Assembly (NCBI GenBank): GCA_934444645.1
Contig: CAKSCV010000005.1
Location: 72,293-136,292, forward strand
Length of the DNA stretch: 64,000 bases
DNA from: an uncultured Eubacteriales bacterium
Lineage (GTDB): Bacteria > Bacillota > Clostridia > Oscillospirales > CAG-382
Reading direction: 5' to 3'
This document shows positions 43,202 to 52,800 of this stretch, piece by piece. The notes under the pieces are model-generated. The model worked only from the letters and a program-made list of their open reading frames with translations. It was not told where the DNA came from and did not search any database. The position numbers and the translations under genes were made by a program. Numbering within the stretch: position 1 is the first letter of the stretch; each line of letters starts with the position of its first letter.

Positions 43202-43333
43202 GCTTCCGCCTCCTTTTGCCCGATACATCCGATATCTTCTATTATTGTACCACAGTTTGCCTTTTGTTGCAAGTGTTTTTGTGAAGTTTTTGCCGTGAAC
43301 CGGGCGGAAAGGGAAAACGAAGCGGCTGCACGA

Positions 43334-43368
43334 AAAAATCCCTTGCAATTTTGGGTTGCAAGGGATTG
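43334..43368 (-). terminator. Terminator of the sugar kinase gene
   Basis: On the reverse strand, a 12-bp perfect stem AATCCCTTGCAA/TTGCAAGGGATT with a 7-base loop followed by TTTTT. Confidence 0.9.
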
Positions 43369-43392
43369 TGCATTGGAAAACCGAAAGCCGTT

Positions 43393-44424
43393 TTATCGCT
43401 GAACGCGTCCGGAACCGCCCGATTTCAAGAGGTTTTCGACCTCGGCGACCGTCACCATGTTGTAGTCGCCCTCGATGGTGTGCTTGAGCGCAGAAGCAGC
43501 CACGGCAAATTCGATGGCACTCTGCGTGTCTTTGCCGGTGAGCAGCGAATAAATAAGCCCTGCACCGAACGAATCGCCGCCGCCGACGCGGTCAACGATA
43601 TGCAGATCGTACTTTTTGGAGAAGCAATAGTTTTCGCCGTCGTATAACATGGCTGCCCAACGGTTGTCGTTGGCGGAAATGCTCTCGCGAAGCGTGATGG
43701 CAACCTTTTCAAAGCCGAATCTGTCCATGAGCTGTTTGGCAACGCTCTTGTAGGATTCGTGGTTGACAACGCCCTTTTCCACGTCCGTGTTTTCCGCTTT
43801 GATGCCGAAAACATCGCCGGCATCTTCTTCGTTGGCAATGCAGACGTTGACATACGGCATAAGCTCAGCCATGACCTTGCCGGCTTTTTCGCGCGTCCAC
43901 AATTTCTTGCGGTAGTTGAGGTCGCAGCTGACCTTGATGCCTTTATTCTTGCAGACCTTTAACGCGTCGAGCACAATTTCAGCCACATTGTCGCCGAGTG
44001 CCGGCGTGATGCCCGTGAAATGGAACCAATCCGCACCGTCCAAAATCTTTTCCCAGTCGAAGTCCGAACGCTCGGCAAGCGCGATGGCTGAATACGCTCT
44101 GTCGTAAATGACCTTTGACGGACGCACCGACGCACCCTTTTCGATGTAGTAAATGCCCATACGGTCGCCGCCGCGCGTTACGCATGAGGTGTCCACGCCG
44201 AAATAGCGCAGCGAATTTTCTGCCATCTGGCCGATTTCATGCTTCGGAAATTTGGAAACATACGCCGAATCGAGACCGAAGTTGGCAAGAGAAACCGAGA
44301 CATTCGCCTCACCGCCGCCGAAGGTGGCTTCAAAGGAGTTTGCCTGCAAAAAGCGTGTGTAGAGGTTCGGCTGCAAACGGAGCATCAGCTCGCCGAAGCA
44401 AACGGTTCTGAAATTCTTTTCCAT
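43393..44424 (-). CDS. PfkB-family sugar kinase, 2-keto-3-deoxygluconate kinase type
   Basis: A 343-residue ribokinase-family enzyme. N-terminal FGELMLRLQPNLYTRFLQA and FGGGEANVSVSLANFG match KDG kinases. The C-terminal PfkB signature DRVGGGDSFGAGLIYSLL holds the catalytic aspartate. It likely phosphorylates 2-dehydro-3-deoxygluconate or a close sugar acid, in pectin or glucuronate breakdown; no aldolase gene is next to it. Start ATG 44424 has AAAGGAC ahead. It diverges from rlmH. Confidence 0.85.
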   Translation of the reverse strand: MEKNFRTVCFGELMLRLQPNLYTRFLQANSFEATFGGGEANVSVSLANFGLDSAYVSKFPKHEIGQMAENSLRYFGVDTSCVTRGGDRMGIYYIEKGASVRPSKVIYDRAYSAIALAERSDFDWEKILDGADWFHFTGITPALGDNVAEIVLDALKVCKNKGIKVSCDLNYRKKLWTREKAGKVMAELMPYVNVCIANEEDAGDVFGIKAENTDVEKGVVNHESYKSVAKQLMDRFGFEKVAITLRESISANDNRWAAMLYDGENYCFSKKYDLHIVDRVGGGDSFGAGLIYSLLTGKDTQSAIEFAVAASALKHTIEGDYNMVTVAEVENLLKSGGSGRVQR

Positions 44425-44509
44425 GAGAGTTCTGTCCTTTCTGTGATTGACTTTTTCGCCTGCCGGAGGATCGGAAGATGCGGCGGCAAAAAAGCCGAAA
44501 AAATGCACC

Positions 44510-44538
44510 TTGCAAAGTTCCGGAAAATACGGTATAAT
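44510..44538 (+). promoter_or_regulatory. Promoter of rlmH
   Basis: TTGCAA at 44510 and TATAAT at 44533 with a 17-base spacer. Confidence 0.8.
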
Positions 44539-44626
44539 GGATTATGGTTATTGTACCATGCTTTCGGACGCGTGTCAACGATTGCAGGGGAAAATAATCG
44601 GATTATACAAATTTCGGAGATTTTTT

Positions 44627-45109
44627 ATGGTGAATATCACATTTTTGTATTTGGGAACTCCCACCGAACGCTTTTACCGCGAGGCTCTTGACGAATACGA
44701 AAAGCGCCTGGGGCGTTTCTGCCGGTTTACAGAGAAATGCTTAAAGCCGGAGCCGCTTTCGTCCGCTCCGAGCGAAAAAGAAATCTTGCGTGCGCTTGCC
44801 GCCGAAAAAGCAAAAATCACGGCTGCTTTTCCAAAAGGATCGTATAAGATCGCCCTGTGTATCGAAGGGAAAGCCTTAACCTCCGAGGAGCTTGCCGAAA
44901 CGCTTGCGCACCTTCCCGAAAAAGGCGTTTCCGATATCGTTTTTGTGATCGGCAGCTCCTACGGCCTTGACGAATCCTTAAAAAAGGAATGTGACCTGCG
45001 GCTTTCCATGTCGCGCATGACCTTTGCGCATTCGCTTGCCGGCGTGATGCTTGTGGAGCAGATCTACCGGGCGTTTTGCATTCAAAACGGCGATAAGTAT
45101 CACAAGTGA
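44627..45109 (+). CDS. rlmH: 23S rRNA (pseudouridine-1915 N3)-methyltransferase RlmH
   Basis: A 160-residue SPOUT methyltransferase of standard length. SAM-binding and knot motifs are IALCIEGKALTSEE, IVFVIGSSYGLDE and the ending MTFAHSLAGVMLVEQIYRAF, with the invariant C-terminal GDKYHK. It methylates helix 69 of 23S rRNA. Start ATG 44627 has GGAG ahead; an open frame upstream is not RlmH-like. It converges on sigK with only 3 bases between stops. Confidence 0.95.
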   Translation: MVNITFLYLGTPTERFYREALDEYEKRLGRFCRFTEKCLKPEPLSSAPSEKEILRALAAEKAKITAAFPKGSYKIALCIEGKALTSEELAETLAHLPEKGVSDIVFVIGSSYGLDESLKKECDLRLSMSRMTFAHSLAGVMLVEQIYRAFCIQNGDKYHK

Positions 45110-45112
45110 ATT

Positions 45113-45817
45113 TCAGCGTTTGCTTCCGGCGGCATCGGCTTCGGGCGGTGCGTCGAAATGTGTGCGCAGTTTTTCGATAGCACCTGATTCGAGCCGTGAA
45201 ACATACGAACGCGAAATGCCGAGCGTCTGTGCCACCTCGCGCTGGGTGACCGGCTTTGTGCCGCACAACCCGTAGCGCAGCACGAGAATCTGCTTTTCGG
45301 TGGGCGTTAAAACCGAAGCAATGCCTTTCATCATCTTTTCGATTTTGATTTTTAAGTCGATCTGTTCGGCAATGTCGTCCTCGGTGCAGATGATGTCCAT
45401 ATAGGTAAGCGGATTGCCGTCCTTATCGGTTTCGACGGCGTCGTTCAGCGAGCATTCGAGCGCACGCTTTTTCTGTGAGCGGAAAAACATGAGGATCTCG
45501 TTTTGCAGGCATTTTCCGGCATAGGTGGCAAAGCGCGTGCCGCTTTCGGGATGAAACGAATCGATGGCTTTGATAAGGCCGATGGTGCCGATGGAGATTA
45601 AATCATCGCCGTCACAGCCGGAAAAGCTGTATTTTTTGGCAATGTGCGCCACTAACCGCAGATTGCGCTCGATGAGAATCCTGCGTGCTTCGGCGTCTCC
45701 GTTTTTGCACTTTTCGAAATACATTTTTTCCTCTTCTTTGCCAAGCGGCGGCGGAAAATTGGCACCGTGCGACAGCTTCAGAAACAAAAACAGCATATTG
45801 GCGAGTATTCCAAACAT
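45113..45817 (-). CDS. sigK: Sporulation sigma factor, sigma-K type
   Basis: A 234-residue sigma factor. The N-terminal pro-like part and FPPPLGKEEEKMYFEKCKNGD match sigma-K/sigma-E. Region 2 reads RNLRLVAHIAKKYSFSG and DLISIGTIGLIKAIDSFHP; region 3-4 ends with LRYGLCGTKPVTQREVAQTLG and RSYVSRLESGAIEKLR. It drives late mother-cell genes (coat, cortex). The gene is whole, not split by a skin-type element. A CATAnnnTA element lies 39 bases ahead of the ATG. It sits head-to-head with the interrupted spore hydrolase gene. Confidence 0.88.
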   Translation of the reverse strand: MFGILANMLFLFLKLSHGANFPPPLGKEEEKMYFEKCKNGDAEARRILIERNLRLVAHIAKKYSFSGCDGDDLISIGTIGLIKAIDSFHPESGTRFATYAGKCLQNEILMFFRSQKKRALECSLNDAVETDKDGNPLTYMDIICTEDDIAEQIDLKIKIEKMMKGIASVLTPTEKQILVLRYGLCGTKPVTQREVAQTLGISRSYVSRLESGAIEKLRTHFDAPPEADAAGSKR

Positions 45818-45855
45818 ACAATCCCTCCGTTTTTTCGGTTTTTGCCCGTTTACTG

Positions 45856-45864
45856 TATCTTATG
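45856..45864 (-). promoter_or_regulatory. Sporulation-type -10 element ahead of sigK
   Basis: CATAAGATA on the reverse strand fits the CATAnnnTA -10 box of sigma-E/sigma-K promoters. The matching -35 is not clear. Confidence 0.35.
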
Positions 45865-45907
45865 CGTGAAAAAAGCGAAATGACCTTCATGTTCCGCATT
45901 TTTTGTG

Positions 45908-45916
45908 CATACGGTA
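45908..45916 (+). promoter_or_regulatory. Sporulation-type -10 element ahead of the LysM-GH18 gene
   Basis: CATACGGTA fits CATAnnnTA, 33 bases ahead of the TTG start. The -35 is not clear. Confidence 0.35.
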
Positions 45917-45948
45917 AAAGTGACAAAACTGCGAAAGGACGGATTTTT

Positions 45949-46791
45949 TTGCTTATCTATACCGTAAAACCCGGAGATACCGTCACAAGCATTGCTGCCG
46001 CATACGGTCTTGAAGCGTCTGCCGTAATCGGCGATAACGGGCTTCCGCCGGACGGACAGCTTGTGGTCGGGCAAAGCCTTGCGTTGTTGTTCCCGGAGGA
46101 GGTGTATACGGCTTCCGGCGGCGAAAGCGTCGGGGAGGTTGCCGCCCGTTTCGAAACAACCGAACGCACGCTTTTCCGCAACAATTATTTTCTCGGTGGC
46201 AAGCAGACGCTTGATGCCGGCGACCGCGTGGTCATCCGCTATGAGATCAAGCCGCAGCGTCCGGCGCTTCTCGGCGGCTATGCCTATGATTTTATTGACC
46301 GGAGCCTGCTTGAATCGGTGATCAGCTACATGACCTACCTCATGCCGTTCACCTACGGTTTTTCGGCGGACGGAGAGCTTGTCATGCCGAACGACGAGCG
46401 TCTTATCGAGACAGCGAACCGCTACGGCACAAAGCCGCTTATGCACTTGTCTACGCTCACGCCGGGCGGCTATTTCAGCAACGAAGCGGCGCACGCGCTT
46501 TTCGCAAGTCCGGAGGCCATCCGCCGCCTGCAGCAGAACATTTTGGAGAATATCCGCACCAAGGGCTATGTCGGCTTAGACGTGGATTTTGAATATCTGT
46601 TTGCCGAGGATAAGGACGCCTATGCGTCGTTTATTGCCGGAACGACGGCACTGTTGAACGAAAACGGCTATATCTGCGTGGTCGCCTTGCCGCCCAAAAC
46701 GTCGGATGATCAAGCCGGGCTTTTGTACGAGGGAATCGACTATGCCGCACTCGGCAAAGCGGCAAATTACAGCTTCCTTATGACGTATGAA
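45949..46791 (+). pseudogene. LysM-GH18 spore cortex hydrolase (SleL/YaaH-like), cut by prophage
   Basis: The protein starts at TTG 45949 with GAAAGGA ahead (MLIYTVKPGDTVTSIAAAYG). Two LysM-like repeats (residues 1-45 and 50-95) bind peptidoglycan. A GH18 domain follows: LLGGYAYDFIDRSLL, YMTYLMPFTYGFS, LSTLTPGGYFSN and the catalytic YVGLDVDFEYL (D-x-D-x-E form). Similarity to the SleL/YaaH family stops exactly at SFLMTYE (46791), where the family continues with W and about 120-140 more residues. After that point the DNA is prophage and the frame runs on to 47130 through unrelated sequence, antisense to the phage gene. So the spore hydrolase is split; the 3' half should lie beyond the prophage. 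In spore formers this enzyme helps open the cortex on germination. Confidence 0.8.
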
Positions 46792-46800
46792 TACATACTT
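46780..46800. other. Left prophage-chromosome junction (putative att site)
   Basis: The host gene ends at GACGTATGAA (46782-46791) and phage sequence begins by 46800. The core shared with the other end cannot be fixed because the right end is outside the window. Confidence 0.55.
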
Positions 46801-46809
46801 TTATGCTAC

Positions 46810-46840
46810 AACAAAGCCGGAGCACAGCTCCGGCTTTGTT
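46810..46840. terminator. Hairpin at the end of the prophage late operon
   Basis: A 14-bp stem AACAAAGCCGGAGC/GCTCCGGCTTTGTT with a 3-base loop, just after the giant phage gene's stop. The T-rich side faces the forward strand; it may work for both. Confidence 0.7.
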
Positions 46841-46845
46841 TATTC

Positions 46846-49800
46846 TTATTCTTTTATATTTTCAACCTCCTTCAACCTCAAATATTCCTTCGCTGCCTGA
46901 ACCCCCTTCTTCGAATTGTACGGATTGTTCTTGACGGACTTGCTGCCACTCATCATCTGCCAAAGCACCGCCTTTTGCGCCGTCGTCATCGAAATAAAAC
47001 GTACCGATTGCCCGCCCGGCAAAATAGCCTTGCCGCCACCACTGATGTATTCAATCAGATCCTCCATTTCGCTTCCCGAAAGCCGCCCATTGCCGTTCGC
47101 GTCAAAAGCCCCGGCATTTTCCTTGTATAAAACATACGCCTCTTGCGGCATACCAAGCGACCGACCGCGTTCAAACTTCGCATATTCGTCTTCACTCATC
47201 ACAACACGAAATGCCGTCTCGCGCTCATCCTCCGTAAGATCCGAATCTATAATCGCCCGATACTTCTGTATCGCCGAAACCGATTGCTTTCCTTCCTCCG
47301 GCTCTAATGCTGCCATCGCACCGTTTAGCGTGTAGGATAGATCTTTGTCAAGCCCTGCCGCAACAAATTTGTCATAACGAGACGCTTCCGCCGGCACCAT
47401 CGAAAAGTACGTGAAACAGTCCTTCGCAACCGCTTTTTGATCGTTACTTAAATTCATCCCGTCCACTTCGTGCGAAAACTCGAATGCTTTCTCTGTCGCC
47501 TTTAAGTCGCGCCCTCCGATTTCCGCATAAACGTTTTGAATTTGTAAAAACGTGTCAAAATCCATCCCGGCAGCATCAAATTCTGCAATTTCGCTTTCTT
47601 TTGAGTCACTGATAAGTGCCGTGTAAATGTCGTGCTTCTCATCCTCCGTCAAATCCGATTGTATCAGTACCTCGCGCTTGGCGTTTGACTTTGCTGCACC
47701 CGTTAATGCATCATACCCGTTTATGTCCTTGATGTCCATTAACGCGTCTGCCACTGCACCCATGTCCGCGCCGGCATCATCAAGCGAAGCAATAAGCTCT
47801 TGTTCCTTGTCGGAAGCACCAAGTGCAGCATATGCAATCGCCTTTCCGGATCCTGTCAAAGCCGAATGGCGAATCATGTCACGCTGTACCGCACTCCGGC
47901 TTTCTTCGTCCGTCTTCTCCGCACCTCGTAAATTCGATATTAACGCAAACGACGCCTTCTCCGATTCACCCGAATCACATAACCCGTCATATAACGCCGT
48001 AGCCTTCGCCGAAAAACTCTTAAAACCGCTGTCAACCCAATCTCCGGCCGTTTCAAACGATGACTTACCGAACAAAGCACCTTTCGCAATGTTTCCGATA
48101 AGCTCCACTTTGTTCTCACTGATTACCGGATATTGCAGAATCTTGTTTCCGTCCGCATCCATCGTGTAGCTGCCGCCACTCACCGCCGCATTCACACCTT
48201 GAATGATTTTCCGAATCTGCCCGCCGGCAACCGGCGCAACCACATTTGCACCGACTGACTTTCCAAGCTCACTTGCCGCCGTCGTGATACGCTTTTTCGT
48301 GCTCCATTCGTTGTTAAGCAACGCCTTTCCCATCTTTTCCATGTCCGGAAAAGCCGAATTGATCGGCGTCCGACCACCGCCAAGCACACCACCGATAAAC
48401 GGCAGCTCATCCGCAATATCACCGGCTAAACCGCCGACAACCTCGTAAGCATTCCCGGCCTTTTCCGTTTCATCAAAAAATGCGTTTCCGCTTACTAAAT
48501 TCCCGATCCCGTCAATGACATTCGGCAGCTTGTAGCCGGTAATGTCGCCGACTGTGTCGTTGATGATCCCGAGCGGATCGAGCGCACTCCGTCTTCCGAC
48601 AAGTTTCTCATAAAGATCGTTAAAGAGGTACGCGCCTAAGAATATCTTGAAGTACGCCGCAATCAGCTTCGCAAGATTCTTGTCCCGGTTCTTGAAATCG
48701 CGCGGAAGATCCTTGAAAAGATAGCTGTATTGGTTTTTCACCTCCAGCTGGAACATCGTGAACGGCTTCAAAAGAAGATTCCGCGAATGGTAAATCGTCG
48801 GCATCTCACCTTTCGACCGCCCGGCCATAAGACCGGCCGCCCATTCGTCCGCTTCCCGTAACGCCGCCTCTTCGCTTAAACCCGACCGAAGATTCTGATT
48901 GTACCGCGCCCGCACAAGCGTGTTCGACGTGAACGCATCAATAAATTCCATCGGTACACCGGCAGCACTCGAAATCTTCTGCATGGGCGTCTGCGCAAGC
49001 GCATCCACGCCAAAACGGTTTGTCAAGAAATCCGACCGGTCGGCAAAACCGTCGTCTGCCTTGTAGCTCTTTATCGTGTCCCACATGCCGCTAAGTAAAT
49101 CAAGCGACCCAACCGAACCGCCCGCTTGCGTGATCGGAATAAAGTTCGTTAACGCACTCGCAAGATTTCCACCAACCATGTTCGCGCCGACTCTGCCCTC
49201 AATCGCCTTCGAAAGATTGTAAAACTTCCGTCCGATCGCACTTTCAATCTTTCGGTCAAGCTCGCTCTTCTTGCCGGCAAGAATGTTTGTGTATTCCTCA
49301 AGCCAGTTGACAAAACCGCTTAAAGCATAACCACCCTTGTCGTATAGCTTTTTGATCTTCTCTTCCTTGGCATCATCGTCTAAAGTCCTGTCACGCCGAA
49401 CGTCATCAACCTGCGCTTGAATGCTCTCGTTCGTCGTCCGATACCGTACCTGCGAAGCAAGTGCCCTTAAACGCTGAATGTCGTCCGTGTGGTAAATGAT
49501 GTCCGCCGCACCGTCAAGATACCGCGCAAAACCGTATAACGCGTCATAGTCCGTACTTATCCCTTGTCGCTCCAACGCCGCACCGAACCACCGAATTCCC
49601 GGCTTGAAAACACCCGTCCGCCCGGCAATTTCCGTCGGAAGCTCAGTAACCTCCGTGCTGCCGCCAAGAGCCGCCGTTATCTTGTCCATAATGCCGTCAA
49701 TGCTTTCCGACCGTGAAAAGTGGGGGAAATACCCGGCACGGTAGGAAATGGCCGGATAACCGTTTAAGACCCGTGCCCGGTTGACTTCTCTGATTAACTC

Positions 49801-52800
49801 GTCGTAGATCTTCCGGAATTCTTTCACCGCCGCTTCGATCTTCGGCTTGTCAAGCTGCGGATTGTCTGTCCATAAATCCGCAATCACACCCTTCCATTCG
49901 TCAAGCGTCTTGCCGTCACGCTCCGCAAGTGCCTTTCCGCGCTGCTTTTGGTTTTCAAGAAATTCAATGTTTCCCTTTGCCTCACCTAAGATCTGTACCG
50001 CCGCCGATTCCGAAACACGCCCGGCCTTCTTGTCTGCCCCCGAAAGCTTGTTGCTTAATTTCAGCTCTTTCACACGGGCAATGTATTCGTTCATCATGCG
50101 CGTTTTTGCCGCTTCATTCTTGTGAACCGGCCGGAAATACGTGTCAATGATCTTTTCCGAGGTCGCATTGTCGCCGAACGTGTCGCGAATGTTTCGTTCT
50201 GCCGTCTCGGTCGAATAGTTAATCCCGGCCTTGTCGTGCGTGTCTACCATGTTTCGAAGTACACCGTCCGCCTCGGCAATAAGCATCGCCTTGTGCTTCT
50301 TTGCATACTCACTTAAAACGGCTGCATTTGCCTCATAAGCGGACCGCGCCTCATATACCGCCTTGATGTTTTTTAAGTTGTATCGGTTGCTATCAATGCC
50401 GGCAAAAGTGATCTTTCCCTTTAACAGCTCACCGACAAGCATCTCTTCGTCACCGGTCAACGGGAACTTCCGCGAAACCTTTTCCATGCTCCGCTTGGCA
50501 GCCGCTGCCGCTTCACTCGCTTTGAGTAAGTCCGCCGCAATGTTGTTTTTGTCATCCTCACTCATGTTCGCAAACATTTCCGGATCAAACCCGGTATCCG
50601 CTCGTACCGTCTCGATTGCCCGCACACGAACCGTCCGGAAATCGCGGATCGAATCATAAACCGCATTTTCGAAATCCCGTTTTTCCCAAGCCTTTTGCTC
50701 ATCTGAGTACGCATCGGAAACGCGGTATTCGATTTTTCGAATCCCTTGACAGATCTCAAAAAGTACCCGTAGCTTGTCCGATGCAGCCGTCACATTGTCC
50801 TTGGCAAGACCCGGCGCAAGCTCCCTTAGCTTTTCCCATGCCTCATCAATGCTCCAAAGCCCCGCCTTTCCGCTTTCTTTGTTCACAAGACGCAGCGTGC
50901 CCATCGTGCTTTGACGGAAACGGTTCCAGTCCCGGAAATCCTTCTTCACGCTTTCCTCGACCGGAATTCCTACCGTGCGGAAATAGTCCTTTACATACTT
51001 GTATTCTTGATAATACGATTCCTCATAGCGCCTTCCTGCCTCCATCGCGCGATTAAAAGCCTCGTCCACAGACGTCTGTGAAATGTTGCCTTTTTCAAGA
51101 AATTCGTCCGTCAACGCACGGATAGGCCACTTCAGATAGAGGTCTTTCATGCCGTAAGGAACCCCCAGCCTTTCGGCTAACCGGTTGATAAGACCTCGTT
51201 CCGTCCGCTCCAAATACTCCTTGTCAACCTTTTTCAGATCCTCACGCTTGACACTTTTTCCCTCGTCCGGATTGTATAAAACCTGCCGCTTGTTGTATTC
51301 CTCCTGTAATAACCTGTCGTATTCAGCGGAAGCTTTTTCATTCAACCGCCGGGATTCTTCCTTGGCAAGCGCATTTTCAACAATCAAATTCGGATTATTC
51401 TCACGCTCTTGCGCTTCTTGTATGCCTTCTTCAACCGCAGCACGCTCTATACTGCGCCGCTCTTCGGCAGCACGGGCATATTCGCCGGGCGCATTTTCAT
51501 TCAATAGCCGCGCTTCTTCTTTGGCAAGTGCATTTTCATTGATGATGACTTGCCCTTTATCAACCTTAGCTTTGGCTGTGTCACTCACCGAACCTTTTTT
51601 CGCAGAACTATTGACTTTTTCACCGATTTCTGATATACTATGCTTAAGAGGATATTTTCCCATGGCCTTTGAGCCGACTGCGGCTACTATGTTAGCTGCC
51701 GGGAGAGTATCCTCTTTTGTTTGTACAACATTGTAAACGGTTGCTGTTGTACCGTTATGTCCAATAGATATTCTAAATCGGTAGTACTTTCCGTCGAAAT
51801 CTCTAAAGTACGCTGTTCGGTATGTAAAGCCGTCTTTGGCAAATAAATGATTTTTCCTATCATCTTTACCTGATTTTTTGTCAAGGCGCGATGCTTGAAC
51901 CAATTCATCTATGTGAGATTCCGCGTTGAGTTTCACCTTAAATTCATTGTCAGACATTTTGAGCCGTTCTCCGGTTGATTGGTTACGCTTGTGGGAATCC
52001 CATGCCTTATACCCTGTTTGTTTTCCGGTAATGACCATTGTATCCCCTTCGTCTGTCTTTATCTCAATTTTTGATTTTTCCTGAAGCAATTCGTCGAAGA
52101 ATTCATTGATTTGTTCAATCCATTTGTTGCGATTATTGCCACTTATAACTTGCCTGCTTGCTTCAACATACGAAGCTCCATTGTCCAAATAAACAATACT
52201 GTTCTTCTTCCCGCTGTTCTCACTCCGAACAGCGTTTTTGCTTTCCACAAGCGCATCGTGATATAGCCGCGCCGCCTTGTCAAGAAACGCCTGCGTTTTG
52301 GCATTCTTGGAACCAAGCGTCGCCTTAAGGCGCGTGATCTGCTCATGCATCCATACACCAAAGCTCCGCTTGTAACCAACCACATACCGAATCGCGTTCT
52401 CGTCCGTCAACAGCTTCGTCCCGACGAAATTCGCAAGAATGTCCGCATCCACCTCCGCCTCCGTCGAATGCGCCTTGCCGTTCCGCTTGTATACATCGGC
52501 AAGCCGTGCCCTCTCGTCATCAATCGCCGATGCCCCGGCCGTCTTGGTGATGTAGTCAAAAATTGTCTTTTGCAAAGCTTTGTAGCTCTTCGAACCTTCA
52601 AGACTGTGCGTTAACTCATGCCCGATGATCTGCGCAACCGGATTTTCCGCTTGTAAATTGATGTGTATCGAACCATCCGAAGCATCGTAAAACCCATTGG
52701 ATACCGTCCCGTCAACCGCCGCCTCACGGTAGAAATAAATGTCCTTGTCCACAAGCTTCGACATCCGCTTGATGCTCGCCGCCGTGTCCTCATCAATGTC

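Noticed and set aside
46792..47130. Genuine C-terminus of the LysM-GH18 protein
   Set aside because: Residues after SFLMTYE are antisense to the phage gene, basic and low-complexity, and unlike any GH18 ending.
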